Positions 7,477 to 14,951 of a stretch of 64,000 bases of DNA are shown here, one piece after another. The stretch lies in assembly GCF_030282845.1 (NCBI RefSeq), contig NZ_JASTWE010000005.1:1-64000 (forward strand), in the 5' to 3' direction. The notes below the pieces were generated by a model. The model was not told the DNA's origin. It did not search any database and saw only the letters and a list, made by a program, of their open reading frames with translations. Within the stretch, counting starts at the first letter, position 1. Every line of letters starts with the position of its first letter. The stretch comes from Pseudodesulfovibrio pelocollis (GTDB lineage Bacteria; Desulfobacterota; Desulfovibrionia; Desulfovibrionales; Desulfovibrionaceae). Both the position numbers and the translations under genes were made by a program.

Positions 7477-8394
7477 ATGAATATCCACGACACCATCACC
7501 CGCCTTGGGGACTCACTGTCAGGGCTATTGGCCGACCAACTGCCCGGGCTGACGCCCGAAGCGATCCGCCTGGGCGCGGGCGCGCTGCTCGGCCTGACCG
7601 CCCTGGTCCTGCTCCTGGCCGCCCTGCGCATGCTGACAGGGGGTAGGGGCGGCAAGGCCAAACGGGTCAACATCGCCCGCACCCTCCAGCAGCAGGGCGC
7701 GGCCATCGACCTGCTGGGCCGCGACGACTCGGTGGCCGTACGCTTCGTCATCACAGCCGCCGCCTCGGGCAAGCTCACCTGCGAGATCATCGAGCGCCTG
7801 GACACCATCAAGGCCGCCGAGGGTGAGGACGTCACCTGCGTCTTCGCCCCGGTCAAGGCAGAGGGCGGCAGGGTCAACGCCTTCACCGCCCGGCTCGTGG
7901 AGTCGGACAAATCGGGCCGCAGGACGGACCGCATCGTCCTCTCCGCGCCGCGCGGCTATGCCATGGTTGCGCGCCGCAGACACTCGCGCAAGCGCGTGGC
8001 CGACCAACAGTTCATCCGGGTCAAGCTGTGGGTGGAAAGCCCCTATGCCTCGGACACGTCCTTTGAGGACGCGGTGCCCCACATCGAGGTCAACTCCCTC
8101 TCACCCGAGGGGGCGGAGCAGTCGGCCAACGCCGTGCTCAACATCTCAAGCGGCGGCCTGGGCCTGAGCGTGCAGAACCGGGTCATCCCCGAGACCTGCG
8201 CCGTGGGCTCGGCCGTGACCATCAACCTGTTCATGTTCAACTTCCGCGAAAAGACCTTCAAGCCCTACTGGTACAGCGGCACGGTCCGCACCATGGAATC
8301 GGGCCGCCCCGGCTTCACCCGCATGGGCATCGGCTTCGACGGCGCGGCCGAGCCCCTGGCCCGGGGCGGACTCAGATGGAACCGCTTCGATTGA
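7477..8394 (+). CDS. Membrane-anchored PilZ domain protein
   Basis: A 305-residue protein with one strong membrane segment (about residues 33-53) and a cytosolic part. The c-di-GMP-binding PilZ motifs are visible: RRRHSRKR (166-173, RxxxR type) and NISSGG (222-227, the D/NxSxxG motif), followed by strands with MGIGF. Residues 65-160 form a beta-rich domain before the PilZ part, as in flagellar-brake (YcgR) proteins, though I cannot confirm the fold. It is probably cotranscribed with the MltC-like gene, suggesting c-di-GMP-linked envelope or motility control (inference). Confidence 0.75.
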   Translation: MNIHDTITRLGDSLSGLLADQLPGLTPEAIRLGAGALLGLTALVLLLAALRMLTGGRGGKAKRVNIARTLQQQGAAIDLLGRDDSVAVRFVITAAASGKLTCEIIERLDTIKAAEGEDVTCVFAPVKAEGGRVNAFTARLVESDKSGRRTDRIVLSAPRGYAMVARRRHSRKRVADQQFIRVKLWVESPYASDTSFEDAVPHIEVNSLSPEGAEQSANAVLNISSGGLGLSVQNRVIPETCAVGSAVTINLFMFNFREKTFKPYWYSGTVRTMESGRPGFTRMGIGFDGAAEPLARGGLRWNRFD

Positions 8395-8410
8395 TCGCCG
8401 CGCGCGAAAA

Positions 8411-8438
8411 GAGCCCCGACCGCATCCGGCCGGGGCTC
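8411..8438. terminator. GC hairpin between convergent genes
   Basis: GAGCCCCG pairs with CGGGGCTC around an inner CC/GG step. No good T run follows on either strand, so it may be a weak or Rho-assisted bidirectional stop between the PilZ gene and the minus-strand cluster. Confidence 0.4.
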
Positions 8439-8461
8439 CTCGCATCCACATAAGAAGGAAC

Positions 8462-8818
8462 TCAGCTCTTTTTGCTGACAAAGCGGTCGCGGGCGAGCCG
8501 GGACACGTTGCCCGCGCCAAAGCTGTATCCGGCCATCCGGCGGTTCTGCTGCTTCATGTCTGCCAGATCGCTCTTGAGGGACGAGTGCAGCCGTCTGGCC
8601 TCGCCCGTGATCTCGTCCTGGAGGGATTTCATCTCCACCAGCTTGTCGGCAAGCATCTCCAGGTGGTGGCGGTCAAGGTCCTCGATGGCCTGATCGAGAA
8701 TGCGCCCGCGGTCGCGCGAGAGCTTCTCGGCCTCGAACACGTCACCCGCCACCAGAAAGCCCAGCTCGCGGCGGCCGATGGACAGCGCCTCGTCGATCAT
8801 CCGGTGTCTGACGGTCAT
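8462..8818 (-). CDS. FliT/FlgN-like helical protein (possible flagellar chaperone)
   Basis: A 118-residue protein, almost wholly helical and charged. The opening (EALSIGRRELGFLVAGDVFEAEKLSRDRGRIL) resembles FliT/FlgN export chaperones, which have a GD-W/E...R pattern early on. The tail (KQQNRRMAGYSFGAG) also looks like the C-terminus of such chaperones. The start at 8818 lies two bases after the stop of the upstream gene. Flagellar function is inference; no recognised flagellar structural gene is in the window. Confidence 0.5.
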   Translation of the reverse strand: MTVRHRMIDEALSIGRRELGFLVAGDVFEAEKLSRDRGRILDQAIEDLDRHHLEMLADKLVEMKSLQDEITGEARRLHSSLKSDLADMKQQNRRMAGYSFGAGNVSRLARDRFVSKKS

Positions 8819-8820
8819 GT

Positions 8821-9423
8821 CTACCTCCGGGCGGCCCTGATGTCGTCGCGGATCAGCTTGATGACTTTTTTCCATTTCTCCACCGCGGGCAAAAATTCGT
8901 AGTCGAGAAGGTCGGCCAGCAGAATCCAGTCCTCGTTTTCGAGCACGGAACTCATCTCGGTGAACAGTTCGTTGAGTTCCTCGGCCGCCTTGGTGTACTC
9001 GACATTGTCCTTGAGCGAGTATTCGTCGCGCAGGACGCCAATGGTGCGCAGAAAATTCCTGATCACCTCAAGCAGGTCCTGGTAGGTTTCCAGGGCCTCG
9101 GCGTCGTCGGCCTGCCGGAAGAGCTGGGCCACCCGCTTGCCGCCCTCGGACATGAGATTGACCACCTTGTAGAGCTCAAGGGTGACCTCCACGGCCATCT
9201 CGTCGGTGGACATGGTCACGATCTCCACGGACTTGACGTCGGCCATGTCGATGTCCTCGGACTGGTGGGGATATATCTCCGTGAAATGCTCGTCGTTGAT
9301 CATCACGTCGGTGACGATGCGGTCTTCCAGTCGACCATCCTCGACCACCTTGGTGAAGACCTGCTCCAGGTTCTGGAAATTCGTGCTGCCGATGTCGTAA
9401 GGCTTGCCGTCAATGACTATCAT
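8821..9423 (-). CDS. Conserved protein of unknown function, 200 residues
   Basis: A 200-residue acidic protein. The first 40 residues look like beta strands (MIVIDGKPYDIG, VVEDGRLEDRIVTDVMIN); the rest is helical (ELYKVVNLMSEGGKRVAQLFRQADD and a C-terminal ELNELFTEMSSVLE helix). I do not recognise a family. A strong GAGGAACA site fixes the ATG at 9423, making the protein shorter than the longest open frame. It is sandwiched between a GT9 glycosyltransferase and the FliT/FlgN-like gene in one minus-strand unit, so it may belong to flagellin handling or modification. Confidence 0.7.
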   Translation of the reverse strand: MIVIDGKPYDIGSTNFQNLEQVFTKVVEDGRLEDRIVTDVMINDEHFTEIYPHQSEDIDMADVKSVEIVTMSTDEMAVEVTLELYKVVNLMSEGGKRVAQLFRQADDAEALETYQDLLEVIRNFLRTIGVLRDEYSLKDNVEYTKAAEELNELFTEMSSVLENEDWILLADLLDYEFLPAVEKWKKVIKLIRDDIRAARR

Positions 9424-9500
9424 GTCTGTTCCTCCTCGAATGGGATGATACTTTTTTCCGCAGAAGTCGGTTCGGCTGGACCATTCAATATCCATGCCGA

Positions 9501-11090
9501 CTATGCGAACTCTGCGGACAGGGAAGCGAACAGGGCGCGGTAGCGCTCAATGAGCCTCAGCAGGGAGGCAAGGTCCTCGCCGCATTGCTGCGACTCGAAC
9601 ATCCAAAGCAATCCCAGTATGTTGAGATATTTGTCCGCGGCCAGCACGCTTTGCAGCCGTTGCCAGGAGGCGAGAAACTTGGCTTTGGCCTGGGGCCTGG
9701 GGTTGTCGGCCAGGACCATGCCCTGCCTGGAGAGCAGGAAAAGCAGGTCCGCCCCGCTCGTCAAAATTTTGGACAGCTCAGCCGCCATGCCCGGGCCCAG
9801 GGAGCGACCGATTCCGGTGACGCCGGGAAGCGGACCGTCGTCGAGGAAGGGCAGGTAGTTGGCCCGTTGCAGGGCGATCCACAGGGCGCGATCAGACTCC
9901 CCGTGGCCCGAGAGGGAGACGAGATCGAAGAACCCCTGGTCCCCGGTCCGGGTCAGCCAGACGCGCGCGCCGGGAGAGAAGCCGCTGTCCCGGCCGGTCA
10001 TGAGCCGGTCCAGGGCCGCGAACATGGCCTCGGGCGTCACGGCCCGGCGGCAGGCGTTGTCGTGGGGACAGGTGGTGCCGAACCCGCAGGGATGGCACGG
10101 CATGTCCGGCTCAAGGCAGATGGTTCCCGGCCGGTACGGCCCGGTGTCCCAGGGCTGGGCCGTGGCCAGGAACACGGCCACCAGGGGCACGCCGATCCCG
10201 GCGGCCAGATGCATGGTGCCGGTGTCGTTGGTCACCAGGGCGTGGCAGCGCGATAGCACCCCGGCCAGTCCGGTCAGGGAGGTGCGGCCCATGAGATCGA
10301 CGCAACCATGCCCGTAGGCGGCGCGGAACCGCTGGCCAAGGGCGGCCTCGCCCGCGCTGCCGAGGAGCACGGGCACTAGGCCGTGTCGCTCCCGGGCCTG
10401 CCGGGCCAGAGCCACGAAATGCTCAACGGGCCAGCGGCGGCGCTCCTCGCTCGCGCCCGGTTGCAGGGCCAGAAAGCCTCCCCGCCCTCCCCCATCTCCA
10501 GCCCCATGCCCGGCATCCTGTCCAGTACCATAATCCCCGGCCAGAAGGGCGTCGGCACGGTCCAGGGCCGCCCGGTCGGGCTGCGCCAGGACCAGGGTGT
10601 TGCCCTCGCCCCGCAGCCCGGCCACGCGCCGGAAGATGTCGCAGATGTTGAAGGGGCTGGCCCCGCGATTGGCCCCGGCCATCTGGAGGAATGCGGCCCA
10701 GGACGAGGTGTCTGCATTGAAGCCGAACTGGTCGAGGCCGAACCCTGCCACCCGGGCACCGGCCGGGGCCAGGGCGCGGGTGAGCAGCCGCGAGGACACG
10801 GACGGCGTCAGATTGATGACCACATCCGCCGGAAAGGATGCCGGAATGTCGGCGGCAAAGGCGGCCATGTCGCGCACGGCCAGCCGCCAGTCCTGGTCGA
10901 GCCGGGCCAGCAGGCCCGCACCCGGCAGGGGAAATATCCGGTCCACGCCGTCAAGCAGGCTGGCCGCCGAGGCGAAGTTCTCCAGGCAGACCAGCCCCAC
11001 ACGATGCCCCAAGGCCCGATGGCCCGAGATCACGGGCTGGGTCTGGATGAGGTCGCCGAACCGGGTCAGGTTGATGATCAGCACATTCAC
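9501..11090 (-). CDS. Glycosyltransferase family 9 protein with C-terminal extension
   Basis: A 529-residue protein. The first 350 residues are a GT9 (ADP-heptose:LPS heptosyltransferase-like) enzyme: MNVLIINLTRFGDLIQTQPV at the N-terminus, LQPGAS, VTNDTGTMHLAAGIGVPLVAVF, and a CHPCGFGTTC cysteine cluster. A glycine- and aspartate-rich insert (GAGDGGGRGG) precedes the LQPGAS strand. The last 180 residues are a helical extension not found in ordinary heptosyltransferases. Start is GTG at 11090 after AAGGAC. The neighbours hint at flagellin or surface glycosylation rather than LPS core, but this is unproven. Confidence 0.75.
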   Translation of the reverse strand: MNVLIINLTRFGDLIQTQPVISGHRALGHRVGLVCLENFASAASLLDGVDRIFPLPGAGLLARLDQDWRLAVRDMAAFAADIPASFPADVVINLTPSVSSRLLTRALAPAGARVAGFGLDQFGFNADTSSWAAFLQMAGANRGASPFNICDIFRRVAGLRGEGNTLVLAQPDRAALDRADALLAGDYGTGQDAGHGAGDGGGRGGFLALQPGASEERRRWPVEHFVALARQARERHGLVPVLLGSAGEAALGQRFRAAYGHGCVDLMGRTSLTGLAGVLSRCHALVTNDTGTMHLAAGIGVPLVAVFLATAQPWDTGPYRPGTICLEPDMPCHPCGFGTTCPHDNACRRAVTPEAMFAALDRLMTGRDSGFSPGARVWLTRTGDQGFFDLVSLSGHGESDRALWIALQRANYLPFLDDGPLPGVTGIGRSLGPGMAAELSKILTSGADLLFLLSRQGMVLADNPRPQAKAKFLASWQRLQSVLAADKYLNILGLLWMFESQQCGEDLASLLRLIERYRALFASLSAEFA

Positions 11091-11201
11091 TAAAGCGTCC
11101 TTGCGGGTCTTCGGATGGATCAGGCGTCACGAAATCGCCACCGCCCGGGACCGATGCAAATATGACGCCGTCCCCCTTTCACGCCGCTCCCCGCCCCGGC
11201 C

Positions 11202-12278
11202 TCACAGCCCGGCCCCGGCCTGGACGAGGCGCACCAGCTTCTCGGTGGCCTGGATGGCCCCCTTGAGCCGGGCGCGTTCCTCCGAGTCCAGATCGGCGGG
11301 ATTGACGTGGCTGTGCGGCCGGATGTCCTCGGCATCGCAGGCCAGGCCGATCTCGAGACGCTTGCGCTGGAGGTATTCCCAGGCGTCAAGGAGCCGCTCG
11401 CCGTGACCACGGGAGACGTGACCGGCCCCGGCCATGGTTCGGATGCGGTCACAGGTGTTGCTGGGGCCGAGGTTGTACTTGAGGGTCAGGATGCGGGCAC
11501 TGTTGGTCAGGTGGGCCAGGACGCTGTTCTTAATATTGATATGCCCCTGCCACGGCCCGGAGCGCTCGGTGATGAAGGCGCCGAAAAAGGTCAGGGGCAG
11601 CCGGTAGTCCGTCAGTTCGCCGATGAGCAGGGACAGGGCGATGGGCTTGGTGCGCACGTATTCCCACAGCCGCTCGCGCAGCCTGTCCGCGTCCTCGGGA
11701 GAGCCAAAGAGCCCCCGGAAATCGAGGATCAGGCCCGACTGCCAGGCCCCCTTCTCGGCCGGATTGGAGAGCCATCCCGTGAGCCGGGACAGCCAGTCGT
11801 CAAAGGAGCCGCGCCACTGCTCGTTTGAGATCATGACCCCGCCGTCACACAGGGGGATGCCCGCGCCGTCCAGGGCCACCACGATGGACTGGGCCACGTC
11901 CTCAAGCTCGTCCGGGTCGATGCCAGCGGCCAGGATCATCCCGTTGTCCTGATCCGAGCCGATGACCTGCTCGTCGCGCCCGCCCGAGCCGAATTCGAGG
12001 AAGGTGCATTGGCGCAGCCAGGGGGCGTCCAGGGCGTGCGCCTCCAGCACGGCCTGGATCACCGAGCGGTTGTAGGCCGAGAGACGCTTGCAGGTCTGCT
12101 CGGCGGAGAGCCCCGTGTCGAGCCAATCCTGCACCAGGTCGCGCCGCGTGCTGCGCAGCCCGGCCAGCTTGCCGTCGCGGGCCATTCTGAGCAGTTCGCG
12201 ATCAAGCCCGGCGGGCGCGCCGAAAACGGCCTCGGTTTGCGGCCCGGGAAAGCCGGAGTGCCTTGATTCGTCGCTCAA
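11202..12278 (-). CDS. DUF294-type putative nucleotidyltransferase
   Basis: A 358-residue protein of the GlnD-like nucleotidyltransferase group. The catalytic loop GSGGRDEQ (residues 97-104) and SDQDN (108-112) are the hG[GS]-type signature of DUF294 proteins; the C-terminal half has the DUF294_C helices (RGLFG, HINIKNSVLAHLTNSARILTLKYN). Most relatives carry CBS domains before this region; here the N-terminus is short and lacks them. Target molecule unknown. Start is TTG with GGAG six bases upstream. It is divergent from an acetate-type symporter operon, a partnership common in proteobacteria and suggesting a regulatory link. Confidence 0.75.
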   Translation of the reverse strand: MSDESRHSGFPGPQTEAVFGAPAGLDRELLRMARDGKLAGLRSTRRDLVQDWLDTGLSAEQTCKRLSAYNRSVIQAVLEAHALDAPWLRQCTFLEFGSGGRDEQVIGSDQDNGMILAAGIDPDELEDVAQSIVVALDGAGIPLCDGGVMISNEQWRGSFDDWLSRLTGWLSNPAEKGAWQSGLILDFRGLFGSPEDADRLRERLWEYVRTKPIALSLLIGELTDYRLPLTFFGAFITERSGPWQGHINIKNSVLAHLTNSARILTLKYNLGPSNTCDRIRTMAGAGHVSRGHGERLLDAWEYLQRKRLEIGLACDAEDIRPHSHVNPADLDSEERARLKGAIQATEKLVRLVQAGAGL

Positions 12279-12302
12279 ATCGTGCTCCGTGGCCGCCCTG
12301 GC

Positions 12303-12407
12303 GACCGTTTACCGGTCAAATGGACCCGTTAACCGCAGGGGCGGCCGACCCCGAACCCGCGACCGGGCGAGTTTGACCGTTTACCTGAAATGCCATGCAC
12401 CGTGCAT
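12303..12407 (+). promoter_or_regulatory. Repeated GACCGTTTACC sites upstream of the symporter operon
   Basis: GACCGTTTACC occurs at 12303-12313 and again at 12375-12385 (72 bases apart); a related GACCCGTTAACC stands at 12323. The first copy lies in a perfect dyad, GACCG-TTTAC-CGGTC (12303-12317). A separate dyad ATGCA-CCG-TGCAT lies at 12395-12407. The set looks like an operator or activator array in the divergent control region; the protein is unknown. Confidence 0.45.
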
Positions 12408-12464
12408 CATTCCTACTTTAAAAAGGACCCAACGGCAAACCTGCTAACCAAAAGGGGGCACACC

Positions 12465-12731
12465 ATGGATCGAATCGAAAGAATCAGAAAACGGCAACTC
12501 AACTTCGCGCTTGGCATCGGCATTCCGTACTTCGCCTTTGTCATCGGCATCTTCCTGCTCGTCTACCTGGCGAAGGAGACCGTGACCAGCGTGAACATCC
12601 TCGACTTCCCCCTGCACTACTGGCTGGTGGCCGTGGCCGTCTATCCCATCACCTGGGCGCTGTTCATCTGGTACGTGGGCAAGGCAAACGCCATTGAAGA
12701 CGAAATAGAAACCATCGCGCAGGGAGACTGA
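12465..12731 (+). CDS. DUF4212/DUF485-type small symporter subunit
   Basis: An 88-residue protein with a basic N-terminus (RIRKRQLNFALG), two membrane helices (about 18-37 and 50-72) and an acidic C-terminus. Small proteins of this kind are encoded just before sodium:solute symporters of the ActP group and are thought to be their accessory subunits. The ATG follows AAGGGGG. The symporter gene begins two bases after the stop, so the pair is translationally linked. Confidence 0.85.
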   Translation: MDRIERIRKRQLNFALGIGIPYFAFVIGIFLLVYLAKETVTSVNILDFPLHYWLVAVAVYPITWALFIWYVGKANAIEDEIETIAQGD

Positions 12732-12733
12732 TC

Positions 12734-14308
12734 ATGGAAGCCGGATACCAAATACCCGTCACCGCCCTGGTCCTCATAGGGCTGATGCTGGCCTTCACGG
12801 TGGTCACCACCGTGATGTTCCGAAAACAGAAAACCTCGGCCGACTACTATCTGGCCGGGCGCAAGGTCAATTCGTTCATCAACGCCTCGGCCATCTCGTC
12901 CGACTATCTCTCGGCCGCCTCGTTCCTGGGTGTGGCCGGTGTCGCCTTCCTCTTCGGTTTTGACGGCATCATCTACGCCCTCGGGTTCTTCGTGGGCTAC
13001 ATCGCGCTGCTCCTGTTCCTGGCCAGCCCGCTGCGCAAGTTCGGCCGCTACACCGTGCCCGACTTCGTGTCCGAGCGCTTCCATTCCAAAACGGCGCGCA
13101 TACTCGGCGTCATCGGCGTGCTCTTTGTCTCCCTCTTCTACATGGCCCCGCAGATGCTCGGCGCGGGCAAGGTCATGGGGCTGCTGCTGGGCATGGAGTA
13201 CGACACGGCCATCATCGTCATCGCCCTGATCATCACCGTCTACGTCACCGTGGGCGGCATGAAGGGGACCACGGTCAACCAGCTGGTCCAGTTCTGGATT
13301 CTCTTCGGCGCCATGTTCCTGCTCGCCTTCATCCCCTTTGTCCTCAAGGGCTACACCTACACCGACGTGGTGCAGTTCCTCGCCAACTTCAAGGGGCCTG
13401 AGCCCGAGACGGGCAAGATGTTCGACGGCGCGGCCTACACCGCTCCCGCCTTCTGGCTGACCAGCCTCAAGGACACCCTCTCCCTGCTCCTGGCGCTCAT
13501 GTTCGGCACGGCCGGACTGCCTCACATCCTGGTACGCTTCTATACCGCGCCCGACGGCAAGGCCGCCCGCCGCACGGTCATCTACGTGCTGCTGCTCATC
13601 GGCATGTTCTACATCTTGAGCCCCTATGTGGGTCACGTCATCCGCTACATCTACCTGCAGGGCGACGTCCTTGGCGTCAGCCAGCACCAGATGACCTGGC
13701 TGGCCGAAAACGGCCAGAACCTGGCCGTGCCCGTGGCCGGATCATACTTCGGCGGCCAGATCCTGCTGGGTATCGTGGTGGCCGGAGCCTTTGCGGCCAT
13801 CCTCTCCACCGTGGCCGGACTGATCATCGCCTGTGCCGGGGCCATCGGCCACGATCTGGTGGTCAATGTCTTCAACCCCAACATGCCTGAAATCACCCGC
13901 GTCAAGGTGGCCCGCGTGGCCTCGGTCTTCGTCGGCCTGCTGGGCATCCCGCTGGGCTTGTGGGCCGAGAACATGCAGATAGCCATCCTCGTGGGCCTGG
14001 CCTTTGCCATCGCGGCCTCCACCTTCTTCCCGGTGCTGGTCATGGGCGTGTGGTGGCCGAGGATGACCAAGAACGGTGCCTGCGCAGGACTTGTGGTCGG
14101 CATCATCGGCTCATTTGCCATGATCCTGGGCAAGGAGATGCTCCCGAGCTTCCTCCAGTTCACCAACCCGGGCGGATTCGTCATGATCTTGAGCTTCATC
14201 GCCATCTATGTGGCCTCGAAGATGGAAGTGGCCGCCAAGGGCGAAGCCGCCCTGCCCCATGACACCAAGGAGGTCATGGCCATCCTCCACGGCCCCGAAC
14301 AGGCGTAA
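12734..14308 (+). CDS. Sodium:solute symporter, acetate permease (ActP) type
   Basis: A 524-residue member of the SSS family with about 13 membrane helices. Typical motifs include ADYYLAGRKVNSFINASAISSDYLSAASFLG, the GFDGIIYALGFFVGY stretch and FGTAGLPHILVRFYT, which is shared with acetate permeases. Likely transports acetate or another short monocarboxylate with sodium. The paired small subunit upstream and the DUF294 gene across the promoter are the usual company. Acetate is an end product of lactate oxidation in these bacteria, so uptake or export are both thinkable. A terminator follows. Confidence 0.87.
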   Translation: MEAGYQIPVTALVLIGLMLAFTVVTTVMFRKQKTSADYYLAGRKVNSFINASAISSDYLSAASFLGVAGVAFLFGFDGIIYALGFFVGYIALLLFLASPLRKFGRYTVPDFVSERFHSKTARILGVIGVLFVSLFYMAPQMLGAGKVMGLLLGMEYDTAIIVIALIITVYVTVGGMKGTTVNQLVQFWILFGAMFLLAFIPFVLKGYTYTDVVQFLANFKGPEPETGKMFDGAAYTAPAFWLTSLKDTLSLLLALMFGTAGLPHILVRFYTAPDGKAARRTVIYVLLLIGMFYILSPYVGHVIRYIYLQGDVLGVSQHQMTWLAENGQNLAVPVAGSYFGGQILLGIVVAGAFAAILSTVAGLIIACAGAIGHDLVVNVFNPNMPEITRVKVARVASVFVGLLGIPLGLWAENMQIAILVGLAFAIAASTFFPVLVMGVWWPRMTKNGACAGLVVGIIGSFAMILGKEMLPSFLQFTNPGGFVMILSFIAIYVASKMEVAAKGEAALPHDTKEVMAILHGPEQA

Positions 14309-14366
14309 TCCTCCTCACCTCCATACCATAGGCCGCGTCCTTGTCGGGATGGACAAGGACGCGACC

Positions 14367-14410
14367 GGGGCGGGGGCCGTCGCACAAGCGACGCGCCCCC
14401 GCCCGATTTT
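14367..14410 (+). terminator. Terminator after the symporter operon
   Basis: A long GC hairpin (GGGCGGGGG pairing with CCCCCGCCC, inner GTCGC/GCGAC, loop ACAA) is followed by GATTTT. Just before it, GCGTCCTTGTC (14335-14345) and its perfect complement (14352-14362) form a second hairpin without a T run. Confidence 0.75.
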
Positions 14411-14467
14411 CCGGCCCCTGTCACAGGCCTGCCGCAACCTTGTAAACCGGCCCGGGGAACTGGCTCC

Positions 14468-14496
14468 TTGACACTGCGTCCCGCCATACATACTTA
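14468..14496 (+). promoter_or_regulatory. Promoter for the 107-residue unknown gene
   Basis: TTGACA (14468-14473), 17-base spacer, TACTTA (14491-14496). The following AAGGAG lies about 20 bases downstream, an ordinary leadered arrangement. Confidence 0.5.
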
Positions 14497-14530
14497 AGAG
14501 ACCGACCCACAACACCAAGGAGACGCATCC

Positions 14531-14854
14531 ATGAGCTACGACATCAGGCTGGTCAAACTCGTCAGCGGTGACATGGTCATCGGCAAATTCAATACCGAAG
14601 CCAGGACCATAGAGGAGCCCGCGACCATCCAGGCCATGCCCACCCAGCAGGGAACCCAGATGGTGCTCCTGCCCTTCGGCTACCCCTTTGACCAGGAGAT
14701 GCACGGCACGATCTCCATGGATCACGTGCTGTTCGAGTACAAATACTGCCCCGAGGAACTGAAGACCAAATACATCGAGGCCGCCACCAACATCTCCCTG
14801 TCCAGCGGCGGGCTCGACCTCTCGGGCGCGGGCGGCGGACTGAACCTGGGCTGA
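14531..14854 (+). CDS. Small conserved protein of unknown function, LSm-like
   Basis: A 107-residue protein. The N-terminal two thirds are predicted beta strands with an SH3/LSm-like look (IRLVKLVSGDMVIGKFN), ending in a serine- and glycine-rich tail (LSSGGLDLSGAGGGLNLG). I recall similar short proteins in Desulfovibrio genomes without known function. An AAGGAG precedes the ATG. It has its own promoter and is 97 bases upstream of the radical SAM gene. Confidence 0.65.
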   Translation: MSYDIRLVKLVSGDMVIGKFNTEARTIEEPATIQAMPTQQGTQMVLLPFGYPFDQEMHGTISMDHVLFEYKYCPEELKTKYIEAATNISLSSGGLDLSGAGGGLNLG

Positions 14855-14951
14855 TCGCCTTTCTTCCACACCTGAGGGGAACGGGGCCGGTTCTTGAACG
14901 GACAGGCCCCGTTCTTCGTTCATACCCGCCCCAAGGACACGGCGCACACAT

